The position numbers and the translations under genes are program-made. Shown piece after piece: positions 20,109-33,478 of a DNA stretch of 64,000 nucleotides. Source of the DNA: Hemerocallis citrina (lineage: Eukaryota; Streptophyta; Magnoliopsida; Asparagales; Asphodelaceae); NCBI GenBank assembly GCA_017893485.1, contig CM030361.1, forward strand, positions 308,117,724 to 308,181,723. Reading direction: 5' to 3'. A model generated the notes under the pieces. That model did not search any database. It was not told where the DNA came from and saw only the letters and a program-made list of their open reading frames with translations. Numbering within the stretch: the stretch's first letter is position 1; each line of letters begins with the position of its first letter.

Positions 20109-21756
20109 TCCGTGCTGCCTCTTCCTCCACCATTATATCCATTGGTCTTTGTGTGAGATTGAAGGAGAAGAAGGAGACTACTCAGATCCAAAATTTTGAT
20201 TTTTTCAATTGGTGGATTATGGTGTTCTGTGTTTGGACTGTTGGATCAGATCCAGATCCAGTCAAAATGAATCAAATCTAGATCTAACTAGTACAGACAA
20301 CCCATTGGATATTGATTTATAGTCCGTGTTTGGGCAGAAGACTGGATTTGCTGCAGATATAAATTAAAGATAAGTTATTCACCAAATTTAAATTGTTATT
20401 TAATTATTTGTTTGAATTTTGTTGCTAAGTGCTAAAGTTCAAAACCGTATTAAGCATTGTTTAATTAAATACAAATCTGAATAACTGTTTTGGCTACGTG
20501 CTATGGATCAAATATTTATTTTGATAAATTATAGTTTTGACTATAAAGTTTGGATCTCCCAATTAAATTGTTGCTAGAATTAAACGGTGTCAATAATTTG
20601 TTTAATTGGTTAATATTTAACAATTTGATGAATGTAGGAACTTCAAAGTTACCTACAAATTGTGTGTTTAGAAAGTGCAGAATGTAGTTCGGTGGACAGA
20701 TGTTGGATCTATCTAATTTGTATTAGAAGAATCTAGACTTGCAGAGTTCTTTGAGGATGTGTTCATCAAAGATAAATGTATGAAATAATTTAGTCATACA
20801 TACATGCTCAATGATTCACAGTTGGAATCAAGAACTAGTCTTACTGACACTTAAAAACCTGAATGACAAATAAACTAAGAAGAGTTTTAGTAGACAGTGA
20901 GATGATTATGTGTCATACAATAATACTTCAATTTAGTTGATCTGCCAAAAGAGGCTAAAACTATAGTAAGTAAGTGGGGTTTTGTAGAAGAAACTTAATT
21001 TTGATTGTTCAGTAGCAATCGTAATGCTTTTTAGTAGCTAACAGATTGACTGAAAAATGGGGTAGATTTATTTGATGTCTACTCACATATTTGTCATACT
21101 GCTACAATAAGTATTCTTCTTACCCTTACATCTATTGAAAATTTTGTCATTCATAAAAGATATTTAAAAGTTTTGTACTTGATATTTTGTACTGAACAGT
21201 TTTGTACTGGAAAGTTTTGGACTAATATGTTTAGTGAACAAGATTTACAATTTAGTAAAATCATTGTATGCTTAGAAACATGTAATATAGCTTATAAATA
21301 ATTTGACAAATTTCTCAAAGAGCCTAGTATATGAATCAAGTAATTCAGATCAGTGCCTTTAACTTTGTGGTGTGTCAAATATAATGGCTATTATTTACTT
21401 GGTTTTATTGACATGATTGTTGATTGGAAGTGACATCTCTATTATAAATGGAGTTAAATTGTGCTATCCAAATAAATTTAGCTTGAAACACCTAAGTATT
21501 GTGGTCACCATATTACGTATAAGGGTGAGTTTTGGTTGGCAAGGGATAACCCTTAGTCAAACTCGATAAATCAATAATGTGTTTCAAAAGTGGGGATATA
21601 GTGATTGAAAGTGTGTTTTGAAACACCTTATGATTATAATAAAAGGGTTGACACCTAATGATGGTGCAACTATGAGACATATTGAAAAGACATAGCCTTT
21701 GAGGTAGGTATGATCTGTAGACTCATTAATAATCCCATACACATTTGAATGCCCTT

Positions 21757-22010
21757 AACAGGCTAATGAGATACCTGAGTGGTACTCAAGAGTTTGCTTT
21801 GTGCTACTCAAAGTTTAGTGAAAGTCGACAACTAGTGGATATGTGTTCACACTAGGAGCAGAAAAATTATGGAGATTAATAGGCAAACAAGTATTGCGTT
21901 CTCATCCAAGAAATCAGACCTCTATGTGTTATTCTCTGCAGGGGAAGAGGCTGAGTGGATTGAATGACTTATTGCTAATCATCCATTTGAGAAGTTTAAT
22001 ATAAATTCTC
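21757..22010 (+). pseudogene. Decayed copia RNase H region
   Basis: Translation gives LMRYLSGTQEFALCYSKF, matching the copia motif preceding RNase H (RYLxGT), followed by text resembling the conserved block with Glu-Ala-Glu, but with stops and frame changes. It identifies the nested element as copia-type. Confidence 0.5.
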
Positions 22011-23249
22011 TATTCTGTTATGCGACTATCAAGCTATAATGCACTATAGCTCATAACTCACTCTATAATAGTAAGAGGAGTATATTAAGGCTGAAAGAAG
22101 TCTAGTTGAACTTTTTCATAGATAAAGTGCAATTGTGACAAGTATGGCCAATGCTCTTGCTAAGAGACTTGAAAGTGATCTAATTATCAAAACTGTGGGG
22201 GAAATGGAGTTAAAAGCTATTAAGTCAAAAGCTTTAACATCCAAGTTGTTTTGAAATTTAGAATCCAATTGGAGCCATAGAGAAGTTCAAACTGAAGCAT
22301 CAATTTTAGGCAGTTGACATGCTTTAGATAATTTGAAAAGTTTTATGTAAATTTTGTTAATATATAATTTCATTCCAATTTTGACGATACTATATATTTT
22401 CATAATTTACTTAGAATCATCTCATTATTCCAAAAGAAAGCATGTAAACTTGTCGATGTGTTTCCGATGTTTAGAATGGTTGTTATATCATTCCAATTCT
22501 GATGATATAACTCTTTTATGGATTCATGTTTCATTCCAATTTTGATGATTCAGAATTAACCATAATTGATTTGACTGTTCTATCATTCCAATATGAAACA
22601 TAGTATAGTTCTTGTGTGGAAATTATAATAGTTCTTGTTCTTTATTTTGTTAAAGAAACTTGATTGTGATGCTTGCGTTACATTTTGCTAAGCTATCGTT
22701 GAATTGTACTAAGTTCTTTAGTAGAACCAGATACTTTATGAAATTTGCTAGAATTCTTAGAGATGTGTCTCTTGATATTATTGTTTTCAATAAGCTAGCA
22801 AAGATGGAGGAGTTGAATCTGTCAACATAGATTTAATAATAATGATTTGCTCAAAATGGAGGAGTAAACATAAAGCAATTTGCAAGGATATAGTTTTGGT
22901 TTATTTCTCTGAGGAATAACTTTGTCACTTGCTTGCTAAAACTTCTGTTGAGTTTAAGACTCTTGTGTTCATGAGCTTAAAACTCATATTTTATTCTTGA
23001 AGTTTATTTGCTTTGGTTGACTTTGAAACTATGACAGTTTCTCTAGTTGGTTTAGTCATTGTGAACTATTCTGTTTTGATATGGTTTTAGAACTATTTGA
23101 TTATTTTGGTTTAGTTATATTTGAACTATTCAAGTTATAATTGATTTAGTCTATTATCCATGTTCTTTATGATTCAATAATGTTTGAATCTTTGTGATCC
23201 AATATTATAACATTGCTTAGCCTAATATATTGAGAATATAGGAGGAGAT

Positions 23250-23517
23250 TGTTGGATGTATATGTATATTCTCAGTATAATAGGATAATATTGTGTATAT
23301 TATTCTATGGGGCAACACGGGTTTACACGTGTTATGTTTTAATTATTGGAATGGGTTGAGTGGGCTAAAAACCCAGTACCCTAAACCCAGTCTAATCTCT
23401 ATATAAGCTGGTCTAGAGGTAGTGCTCTGTGATATTCCAATACTGATAAGCAGGGTATAATATCTTAAGCGGCTAGAGATTAACCCTAACCCTAATTTCC
23501 CCAAATCAGTATTAACA
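23250..23517 (+). repeat. 3' LTR of CACTA-nested copia
   Basis: 268 bp, the same length as the 5' LTR, with five substitutions by eye. Confidence 0.88.
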
Positions 23518-23522
23518 CCCCT

Positions 23523-25594
23523 CTCCCCATTCGGCACCATCTTCCCCTCTCCCCATTTGGCTTCGTCGCCCTTCTCCATTCAAGAAGAAGCTCCGTGTGG
23601 ATTCATTCTCTATTTGATTGGTACATTTCACATCCTCTTAGTTCTGATGTCACTTTCAATTTTTCGGGATTAGGGTTCTGTTAACTTTGCTTAATTTGAA
23701 ATGGTGGCCATCTGAGAAGTGTGATTATGGGACTTGTAGTTAGGGGACATTGTGGTTTTGGGGATGTGGGTTTTTGTTGGCATTGGTGATTGAATAATGG
23801 GTTGGTTTGTGATATGGGATTGATTGTCTTGATTTGGTAGAAATTTGTTAGCCCATTTGCTATAATGTTATCTTTTAGTTGAATGATGTTTTGTATGAAC
23901 TGAGTTGATTGTTTTATATTTTGATTTTAGACAATTTGCTATGTAGCGGAGTATATTTATTTTTTTAAACCCAGTTAGGCGTCGACATGATTCATCATCC
24001 TATATAGCGGAGTTTAGATGGTTCTGAACAAATTAAGTTCAAAGTATCGCAAAAGGGGAATTCTGGTTCACTTAGAGTAACTCAAACTATAACTGGATCA
24101 CTTACGGAATTCTAGTCACAAAAAGATATAATTGCACTAGATTTGAAAATTCTTTTGGACCTAAATAATGTTATATATGGAGAAGCACGTACAGATATTA
24201 AAATTTTCAAGTAATTGTTTGTTTGTGATGAAGAATTTGGAGACAAAGGCATCTGAGAGGCTGGCTAACACATAAAATCAAACAGGTGCTTCACATTTCT
24301 TCCTGGTTTTAATTATATCTCCAAAGTAATATGAATGATATATGCATGATATATAGTTTGTGGTTGGCTGGTTTGTGTTCACGTGAGAGGGTTGGGCCCT
24401 TCTTATTCCTATATTTTCCTTTTTATGATTTTTGTGTACCCCATCTAGAGCATGAAGGAATCTGTGTAATCGCTAAGATCTAATTTGTAATATTCCTAGT
24501 TTAGTTGAAACACTATTTAATTGATTAAAACATGGGTTGGATGTAATATTTCAGAGCCAGTTACATGACAGTATGGTATTTAGATGTTTGTGGATGCTAA
24601 TTGAAGTAGACAAAGTGCTTTTGCTGTTTTGGAAGTAATTTTAAGCAATTACTGTGAATTTCCACTATATATAGAGTTAACTCTATGCAATCTGTTGTAT
24701 GTGGGCCTAACATGGCGAATATATGGTTATTGGTTGTTTGATGGTTTGATAATAGTGATTATGAGATTCAAGTTTTTGTTGTGTACTAAATGGACTGTAT
24801 TCAATGTTACTCCTATGATGTTTGCTGATATGGGTAGTATTTGAATTCATATCATGTATCAAATGGTGATTTTAATTTAATTGTTTATTAATAGAAAGGG
24901 TGATTTTAATTTTAGGATGTTTCTCAAGTATACAAAGAAAGTAAAATGCCTAATGTAAAAAATCACAGTAATGAGGAGTTTAGAATAAATTTTCATTGTG
25001 AGAGAGAGACTGATACATATACTGTTGACTTAATTACAATCATATGTCAATTAACTCTAATTTTATCTTCAGTGCAGAACTGATCATTCTATTGTTTTAA
25101 AAAAACTCTAAGTAAACATATCACTGTCTTCTATCACATGGATTAGCTGTCATACCTTTATTTGATACCTTGAGTCAGTGACTATAACTACACTTTGGTG
25201 TGGTGGATGCACACTCAAACACTAATCAGATCTACACCCTGAAATTCTACATGCACTATTTCTGAAGGGTCACACAGAATGTGTGAGCTGGTTTCATAGC
25301 CTTAAAAACACCAATCAGAAACCTCCTCCAAAGTGTATACACATTGGTTTATGTATCTTCCTAGATTTAGATTGCTTCTATACATAGGTTTCATCAACAG
25401 ACAATTAGATTGCATCCTATTAAATCCAAAGTAACAACAAATCAGTAGATAACTTCAATAATTTCATAAAAACTAACTATAATTAATTATTAACAGTGAG
25501 TGACTCATATTTTTCAAAATGTTTAACAGTGAGTGACTTATGCTTATGTTGATCCTAACCTACTTATATTTCATATTGACTCATATTTTTCAAA
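23523..25594. other. CACTA 5' leader and intron-like DNA
   Basis: The sequence interrupted by the copia element resumes (TCTCCCCATTTGGC). A likely leader exon ends near 23618 before a possible donor, gtacat. The rest is T-rich, intron-like DNA up to the TnpD-like start at 25595, with no coding signal. Confidence 0.45.
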
Positions 25595-27897
25595 ATGGAT
25601 AAAAGTTGGATTAATAAGCCACGATTATCCAAAGCGTATTGGGATGGTGTTAAAGAATTTATTAACTATGCAAAGAGCAATTCTCCTGATTCGAACGTGA
25701 TTTTATGTCCATGTATCCGATGTTCAAACTGTGATTTAAGGACGTGCGACGTAGTTGAGATACACTTGATTTGCAATGGTTTTCTACAAGGGTATACACA
25801 TTGGTTTTGTCATGGAGAGTCTGTTCGTTTAGCTTCGACTACTCCGGTTGTGAATGAAGATGAGGCTTTATTTACAAATGATCTAAGTATTGTTGATGAA
25901 ATGCACTCTTTAGTGCGGGATGGGTTGGGATTCCATAACTTCGAAGCTCACATTAATAATCCAATCAATCAAGTCCAGAACGAGTCAGTAAAAACATCAC
26001 AACAAGGCGATGGGGTGGCAGAAGAAATGCCCAGACCCGAAACTAATAAAGAATACGAAGCCTTTCATAAGTTGTTGGAAGATGCAAATACTCCTCTGTA
26101 TCGTGATTGTCACAAGTTCTCTAAGTTTTCATTCATTGTTAGACTGTTTCAGATTAAATGTCTAAATGAATGGTTTGCCAAGTCCTTCACTTTACTTCTT
26201 GAATTGTTGAATGAAGCTTTTCCTCAAATCTGTATCCCCAATTCAGCCCAAGCCACAAAGAAATTTCTCAAGCATTTTGATTTAGGGTATGAGAAAATAC
26301 CATCATGTCCATATGATCGTATGCTATTCCGAGGGGGATAAGGAGACTCTTGAAGATTGTGAAGTATGTGGTACTTCAAAATGGGTGAAAACACCGACGG
26401 AGGAGGAGCAAACAGATGAGCCAATTACAACAAATAGGAAAAAGAAGCCGGCAAAAATACTACGTTATTTTCCTCTAATTCCTAGGCTACAAAGGCTGTT
26501 CATGTCATCTAAGACATCTTCTGATATGAGGTGGCATGCAGAAGGTCGTAAGAATGATGGAATTCTCAGGCACCCAGCTGATTCCGAATCACCGGAAGAC
26601 AAAAGACAATCATAAGTCTCGCCTTGATTTAGTAGAATTGGGCATAAGGCATGAGTTGCACCTTGAAGAATTACCCAATGGCAGAGTACGACTTCCTCCT
26701 TACTCAATGTCAAAAAGCGAGCTGGAGATGTTTTGCAAAGTATTACAGGATCTTAAGGTCCCTGATGGTTATTCATCTAATATATCTAGATTTGTCAATT
26801 ATAAGGATAAAAAGTTGCAGGGTCTAAAGTCACATGACTACCATATCTTGATGCAGGATCTCCTTCCCATTGCTCTGAGGTCTTCAATGTGTGAGCAAGT
26901 CACTTCCGTCCTGAAAGATTTATGTAGTATATATAAAGGATTTTGCTCGAGATTGTTACGTGTTGAAGATATTGAAAAGTTAGAGCAGCGTGCTGCATTA
27001 ACCTAAATTTTAATTTACATTCGTTCTTATTTTGTTCCAGCGAATTTATCAGGAAAATGAAAAGAAGACATAGACCCAAAACTTGAGGCCACGTGAGCAA
27101 CATAAATTAATGAATGAGCAATTCCACAAGTGGTTTGAAACCCACGTAAGTGACCAACCAATGTTTGATTTAAAGTACAGCAAAAAATAATTTAAAGTCT
27201 TATGCTAATACAATTTACTATATAATTGTAGGTTTCCTCGTTGGATAATGATGATGTGTCAAGTGAAGTAAAGATTCTTGCCAAAGGTCCCCATAAAATG
27301 GTTAAAAGATACAATGGATATATATACAACGGTTTCAGATTTCGAACTAAGGAGCGTGAACGCAACTTGAAGTCTCAAAATAGCGGTATTGTAGTGACTT
27401 CAAAAACAAGAAGCTATGCCTCTAATAAAGACCGGAATCCTGTAGACGGGGGATGTTGACTATTATGGGGTGCTAACAGATATCATAGATTTGGATTATT
27501 ACGGGCACTTTCGAGTAGTATTATTTCGTGCTGATTGGGCTATGTTAAGTAACAACTACCATGATAAGTTGGGCTTTATAGTTGTAGATTTCTCACATCT
27601 GATTCACACTGGGACACACATTAGTCATGAACCATTTGTGTTCCCATCTCAAGTGCAACAAGTTTTTTATATTCAGGACCCAGTAGTGGAAAAAACTTAT
27701 GTGGCGCTATCTATGCAACCAAGAGATGTATTTCAGCTGAGGGATGATTCAGATGACGAAGATGATGATATTGAGAACAATTTCACTGCTTCTGAATTTC
27801 CTACATTTGATGTAAACGTTTTTGATGTTAATAGTTGCCCTACCTGGCTCCGTACGGATGGAGAAGAGGGAGATCTATTTGATGATGTTGTAATATA
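25595..27897 (+). pseudogene. TnpD-like CACTA transposase, core deleted and frameshifted
   Basis: The start MDKSWINKPRLSKAYWDGVKEF opens a transposase-associated domain with its Cys-rich CPCIRCSNC region (residues about 1-80). A frameshift near 26330 (run of G) leads into CEVCGTSKW and DMRWHAEGRKNDGILRHP. Directly after this, KTKDNHKSRLDLVELGIRHE begins the post-catalytic domain (in another frame, about 26590), so the DDE-type core (Transposase_21 region) has been deleted. It continues with an LPPYSMSKSELEMF block to 27003, a small intron, then (27235 on) a DUF4216-like end, broken by another frameshift near 27447, reaching 27897. Known TnpD-type proteins cut and join the ends. This copy cannot. 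Confidence 0.85.
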
Positions 27898-28779
27898 GTA
27901 TCTTATACACATTTTTGTAAATTATGCTAGTTCATTTGTTTGTCGATTGTTTTCATGAATTTCAATGCAGATAATTAGTGGAACATATTGTTTTTATGAT
28001 TATAATTAATGTTATTTGACGTAAAAGCCTAAAATTGTTGGCATATTGTGATGATTTGTGGTTGTTTTAATTAACTTTTTGTTTTAATGTCATTATTTGT
28101 TCATATGTTTGATTTGTTGATTAAATTATAATTAGTCTGAATTTTTTTGAAACAGGTGACATATGGCTAGAACGAAGAGAAAGTTACCAACAATAGTTGT
28201 CAACCAAGACGAGGCCGTAGAGCAGCCTAGCCGGGGACTTCTACTGAGCACCCGACGGATTATCTTGAAGGTGTGGCGGATGGGGGTGCTACTACAGTCG
28301 CGGGGGGTGAAGGTAGCACTCTCACTACTTTGAGGAGGTCGAGGGGGCCGACGAAGATGAAGGAAATATGGAAGCTCCCAAATAATAAAAAAGTATTGGT
28401 GGAATGCAACGAACACAATCAACCATTTAGAGATGGCGGGAGTAAGCTCGCGAAGTTTTGCGGTGTCATAGCACGAAATCCTCGTATCCTTCCCCTAAGC
28501 TACGAGAGTTGGTCAAAAGTACCAACGATGACCAAGGTGACGGCCATCGATGCGATTAAGGTATGTTTTTAAAAATTTCCTTACATTTCTGTCTTGTGAT
28601 ACTTGGTTTCAAGCCGGTAGGGTTGCAGCTAATTAGGTGAACAATATAGTTTCTTGTTTCATCTTACCATCAGTTGCAAGGAAACAAACATTCCAATGAC
28701 AATTGTGCATCTTAATATAGTCCTTCAGTTATTTAAACTTAAAGCAAGTCTCATGTGCAGTGTTAATTAGCATATGAAG

Positions 28780-29080
28780 TACAACGTGTTGAGTTCCAAG
28801 AAAAATTCTGTGAACAAAGATTATTGTCATCGAACAAAGATTATTAGTCTACCAAAAGATTCTTTATTGAAAAAAATTCTGTGTATGTAGTCTGATGACA
28901 AAAAAAATTTCTGAAAAAAATTTCTTGTTACTGATGACAAAGCTACTGCATATAGCATTTCTTGATACAAGAAAAAAATTTCTTGATACTGAAAAAAATT
29001 TCTTGTATGCAGTCTGATGAAAAAAAATTTTGAAAAAAATTCTTTACTGCATATAGCATTCATCTACCAAAAGATTATTA
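28780..29080. repeat. Clustered GAAAAAAATTTCTTG repeats in a TnpA intron
   Basis: At least six imperfect copies of an A/T-rich word (GAAAAAAATTTCTTG) and two of CTACTGCATATAGCATT within 300 bp. No larger unit was resolved. Confidence 0.6.
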
Positions 29081-29494
29081 TTCTCTCTAGTTACTGATGA
29101 CAAAGCATACCAAATAGCTGTAGTTAATTTATACTTCACAGTGTAGCAACTACATTTTAGGATCAAAGCAGTATCTTTGCCATATTTTGTGGTGAAAAAT
29201 AAATAGAATAAGTCTGTACAATAACAACATTTCAGGAAGAAAATGCTTATATGAATCTCTTATATATAACAAATTGACATGGCATCGTCAGAATCAAATA
29301 CAAAAAGTTGCTACTGCCAAGAGTGTATATGTCAATTACACTTCAAGTAATTGTTATTCTCTCAGTGAGCCAGTTCATAATGCACACATTGAGATTGCCA
29401 CTTAATGGCTTTGTCAATAGAAATTCGATCAAGAAAATATGCATATGAAAGATGATAATTCCACTTAACTGCTTTTGTGATTATTGATCATTCC

Positions 29495-30308
29495 CAGAGG
29501 CGTATCTAAGTTTCAAGGGGCCCTAAGCAAGTTCTCAAATGGGGCCTTTGTAAATTGACAAAATAAAAATGACAATTATTTAAATGCAAATAAACTTGGA
29601 GCTTTGAAGGACAAACTACATGCTTCCAAAAAAAAATTAATTGATAACGTTTTGGTTTTATCAAACACCCCTGATTATTTTTCTTTTTGAAGGCAACCCT
29701 AGTAATCCTTTCATCAGCAAATACAAAATTTAGAAGAAAGGGAAAAGAAGCAAACAAAGCAAACATGTATATGCATTTGAAGATTACATTATCACATAGA
29801 GATAAATATGATATACTAGAAAACACAGTCCGAATGAAGTAATGATAATTATATGCATATGAGAATACTAGTTGGAAGCTTAAAATGTAGAATAACCATA
29901 TGCACTTGAAGATTTGATTAGAAATTTATCATAAACATGTCAATATGATATACCATACACATTGAAAAAATATCATAGAGTTGCATGCGTGGGCTAAGTG
30001 AAAAATAATATTAAATTCATAAAATGGTAAATTGGCATATATGGCTATCTGAAAAATAATTAGTTTTATAAATAAAAAATGATTTAAATATTAATTAGCC
30101 CATGCCAGCAACCTTGATGTTATTAACACAATGCTCTAACCAAATGAGCTAATATGCTAACTATTTCAAATTTTAGATAATACAGTGTAATCACATCCAA
30201 AAACAATTATATTTTTTTAAACATTGTAAATACTTAAAAAAATGGGGCCCTATAAAATTGGGGGCCCAAAGCAATTGCTTGTGCTGCTTGGGCCCAGATC
30301 CGCCCCTA
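29495..30308. mobile_element. Non-autonomous hAT element 1 (tRNA-Ile-like insert)
   Basis: Ends CAGAGGCGTATCT (29495) and the complement TAGGGGCGGATCT (30308), with a perfect 8-bp TSD ATCATTCC at 29487-29494 and 30309-30316. The 8-bp TSD and the end sequence fit hAT. It is 814 bp with no transposase. A tRNA-like segment lies on the - strand at 30093-30162. Confidence 0.85.
30093..30162 (-). pseudogene. tRNA-Ile(AAU)-like sequence inside hAT element 1
   Basis: The - strand reads ATTAGCTCATTTGGTTAGAG (D arm and A box) then TGTGTTAATAACATCAAGGT (anticodon arm with AAT), matching plant tRNA-Ile. The T-arm is damaged (TTGCTGGC in place of a GGTTCGA-type B box), so it is unlikely to be transcribed or matured. 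Confidence 0.65.
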
Positions 30309-31441
30309 ATCATTCCATAATCAATTAACTACGAAGAAGGAAAGATCTGTATCTATAAAATTAAATCTAAGTATATTAACAATACCCATATGTCGCGTTT
30401 TATACTTTCCAGTTTTATAGTTTTTACTCTATTTCATCTTTAATATTGTAATGCTTAATCCTGGGAATTCCTCGCAGCACAGTAAACATTGATTTTTGAA
30501 GTTACATTGATTTATTGTGCTCCATTATCTTTCTCATTTTGAAGCAAAAGTTTGCAATCCCTGACGCTGCTGATGGATGGCTCAATAAATCGATTTCGAA
30601 AAAATGGAGGGATCACAAGAGCTTCTTGAAAGGGAAGTACTATGATGAGGAGAAGACCGAGGTCGAAAATGCAAGGTCAGTCCCCGAATGCGTGACGCCA
30701 CAGAATTGGCATTTTCTTGTCAAATATTTGAAATCGGAACCTGGAAAGGTAATCATATTTCATTGTTTATATCTTAAATTGATGATATAAATTATTAATT
30801 TTGGTAAACATAAGCATTTATTCCAATTATTAAAATGGTATCGAGGAAAGCTGAGATTGGTCAAAGCAGCCGTAGGCAGTTGAAGATCAAGCACACTACG
30901 GGGAGCTGCAGCTTTGCTATTGTGCGGGATGAGATGGTAATGGAAATTTTATTTTATAGCAAGTCTGTTTTTTTTTTGCCAATTTCTGCGTTGGTATGAT
31001 TTAACTATTTCATTTGACTCATATATAGGATACGACAGTCGAGGGAGAGAGTGTCGGTGAGGTAGATTTTTTTGAATCTACCCACACAAGTAAGGATGGG
31101 ACATATCGGGATGAATATGCAGCTGATATAGTGGTATACATGAAAATTTCGAATTCCAATTTTCATTCTGCAACAAAAATTTGGATACTATTCACAACTC
31201 AAATTTGGATTTTAATTTGGTCATAACTTACAAAATTTCAAACTAATTTTCAGCCCAATTTTTGGTATTAATGTATTGTTTGCTCTCTTTTCTAGAAAGA
31301 AGCTAGAAAATTGATTGAAGAGAGGTCGACATCTTCAGCAGATCGATTAACCATCCAGCGTGAAGCTATGACTGATGTTAGGGGGAAAGAGCGACCTGGT
31401 CGTATGCGGGGAATGGGATTGGGGCCAACACCCTCACAGGT

Positions 31442-32665
31442 ATACATATATATATAATCAGTAGGTTTACCAAACTATTCCAACATGAATTTTCAATTTT
31501 TTTTACCATATGATATGATGGTGTAGACTTAAAGCTTGTATTTATCAAAGTAGATGGACGGATAGATAAATGGATAGTAGGCTTGGTGCATATTTCCAGG
31601 AAAGTTTGTTTCTTTCATTTAAAAGTGTTAGTTCACTTGCGATTGATGGTTTGGAAGGAAACACTGGCATCACTGAATTGATTGAGTAGCACCTTTAGTA
31701 GTTCTCGGATATGTTTTTCTCCATTAGCACCATCCTTAATAAACCGTCGCCGTAGAGGAAAGTGAGTTATTGCTTCTATATAAACTATCCTAGATGTTAA
31801 GGTAGTCATATAGTATTATGATCCTATATAGTCAAAGTCAATTGGGTAAGATGTCGATATTTCTTATCATGCTAAATTCTTAAAAAACTGAGAAAGTTGA
31901 TAGAAGTTATGCAAATACTAGATAGTATAGTTAGTCATAATTTATAAAGTACACACACACATACACTTCTGCTCGAAGTCGTTCGAACATGTGTAAGGAC
32001 ATGTGTAGTTGTGTTTTGCGTGTGCATTGCGCATGTAACAGTCAAGGGGTCGTGGACTCGTATAGGTGCTTCCTACGGTTGTAGGGAAAGTTTTTTCGTC
32101 TTGGTTATTTTTCCTGACACGTCAACACTACTTGTTGTGATGTCCTAAATATTGTGCGAAAAATTGATGCTCATCAACTGGGCATTATTATTAAGTGCAA
32201 TGTTGTTATGGATTTTATCCCACTAAATCAATGTACATTGAACTAAACAGTTGCATGACCTGCTTTCCCTTCTTTTGATTAATTGATTGTTTAATGTCGT
32301 TACATTTTTGTTGTTGTTGTAAAAGTACCATTATTGAATCTAAAAGTTTGAGTCAATATTGAATATCAAAGAGTTGGAGCAAGATGATTTTTTTATATTT
32401 AAAAAAGGCTAATTTCTTCTATCAGATTGTGAAGGAAGAGATGTATGTGGACATAAGGTAGAATTGAGCTCATTGGGCATATTAAAGATGAGGTCTTATA
32501 GTGCATGTTGTTTTTTGATGATATTGTATTACTGGAAAAAGACCAGAGGATGCTTAGTTTTAAAATTAAAAAGCTTAAGATTAGTAGGACAAAATTTCAT
32601 ATATCAGAGAAGATATGTGGCCATTGTGAACAATGACTATGAAGTACCTGCAGGTTATCATTTTA
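31442..32665. other. TnpA-like gene intron, nothing further recognised
   Basis: AT-rich intron sequence between the fifth exon and the second hAT element. It contains a short CA repeat (about 31952-31968) and no coding or RNA signal. Confidence 0.45.
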
Positions 32666-32959
32666 GCTACAACCAGTGGCGTAGCCAGGATTTTTATTCA
32701 GGGGGTGCGACGCTTACTATTAAAAAATAATAAATTATAACAAATACACTTATATTTCTAAAAATATCATATATTTATACCAAATATCATAAACTATTAC
32801 AATCACTAAATAGTCATTTTCTTTGACAATAAAATCCTTGGACACTTCATATTGTGTGCATCAGAGCAATGATTATTCATCAAAATCCTTGGACACTTCA
32901 CTAAATGTCAGAATATTAGCCATCAAAGTAGTGATTATTCATCAAATGTAAATGAAATG

Positions 32960-33035
32960 CAAACTCACACTGTGTGCAGTGGATTAGTGTGTTTGACTTC
33001 AATTTTTAGAAGGTCATGGCTTCAACTCCCGTTAT
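32960..33035 (+). pseudogene. tRNA-like sequence (Trp/Arg-like) inside hAT element 2
   Basis: GTGGATTAGTGTGTTTGACTT resembles a D arm/A box plus anticodon stem, and AGAAGGTCATGGCTTCAACT resembles a variable loop plus degenerate B box. The acceptor stem does not pair well. Assignment to a particular tRNA is uncertain. Confidence 0.4.
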
Positions 33036-33160
33036 CGTCAAATAATTTTTTATTTTGGTCATTCAAAAAAATAAAAGTAAAAACTAAATCCAATTTTGTT
33101 CCCGAAATTGAACGAAAATAAATTAAAACTTCAAAAAAAAAGTATTAAAAGAAAATTTCA

Positions 33161-33231
33161 ATTACCGGGACTTGAACCAAGTTCTCTTAGAGTGAGAGCC
33201 AATTACCCTAACCAACTAGACTACAACAGAT
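33161..33231 (-). pseudogene. tRNA-Glu(CUC)-like sequence inside hAT element 2
   Basis: The - strand reads TCTGTTGTAGTCTAGTTGGT, then TAGGGTAATTGGCTCTCACT (anticodon CTC), then TTGGTTCAAGTCCCGG (B box). All arms of tRNA-Glu are recognisable over about 71 nt. The 3' acceptor strand (TAATTGA) has diverged from pairing. Confidence 0.7.
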
Positions 33232-33478
33232 TAGAAAAATTGAAGTGTTATATTACCGGCCCTATTTATAAACTGCTCATGTAAATTCAAGGGGCGCAAC
33301 CGAAAATCGAGGGGGCGCAGCCGCACCCCCTCGGGTCAAGGTAGCTACGCCCCTGGCTACAACTACAAGTGGAAAACTGCTTCTAGACTCCTATCGGATC
33401 GAAGATTCACAAAACATCCATGAACTTGCCGGGTTAGTATTAAACATAGTTCCATGACAATTGATGCTTTATGCTTTT

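Larger units (their letters stand above)
19322..23517 (+). mobile_element. Degenerate copia-type LTR retrotransposon nested in CACTA
   Basis: LTRs of 268 bp each (19322-19589 and 23250-23517) starting TGTTGGATG and ending TTAACA, with TSD CCCCT at 19317-19321 and 23518-23522. By eye the LTRs differ at five positions, about 2%. A purine tract, AGGAGGAGAT, precedes the right LTR, giving + orientation. The 3.66-kb interior has no long ORF beyond a GC-rich leader; an RNase H-like remnant is visible at about 21757-22010. No clear primer-binding site was recognised after the left LTR. Confidence 0.88.
32674..33355. mobile_element. Non-autonomous hAT element 2 (two tRNA-like inserts)
   Basis: Ends CAGTGGCGTAGCCAGG (32674) and the complement CAGGGGCGTAGCTACC (33355), with a perfect 8-bp TSD GCTACAAC at 32666-32673 and 33356-33363. 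It is 682 bp with no transposase. It contains tRNA-like segments on the + strand (about 32960-33035) and the - strand (33161-33231). Confidence 0.87.

Noticed and set aside
33161..33231. Functional tRNA-Glu gene
   Set aside because: The acceptor stem does not pair at the 3' side, and the sequence lies inside a hAT element.
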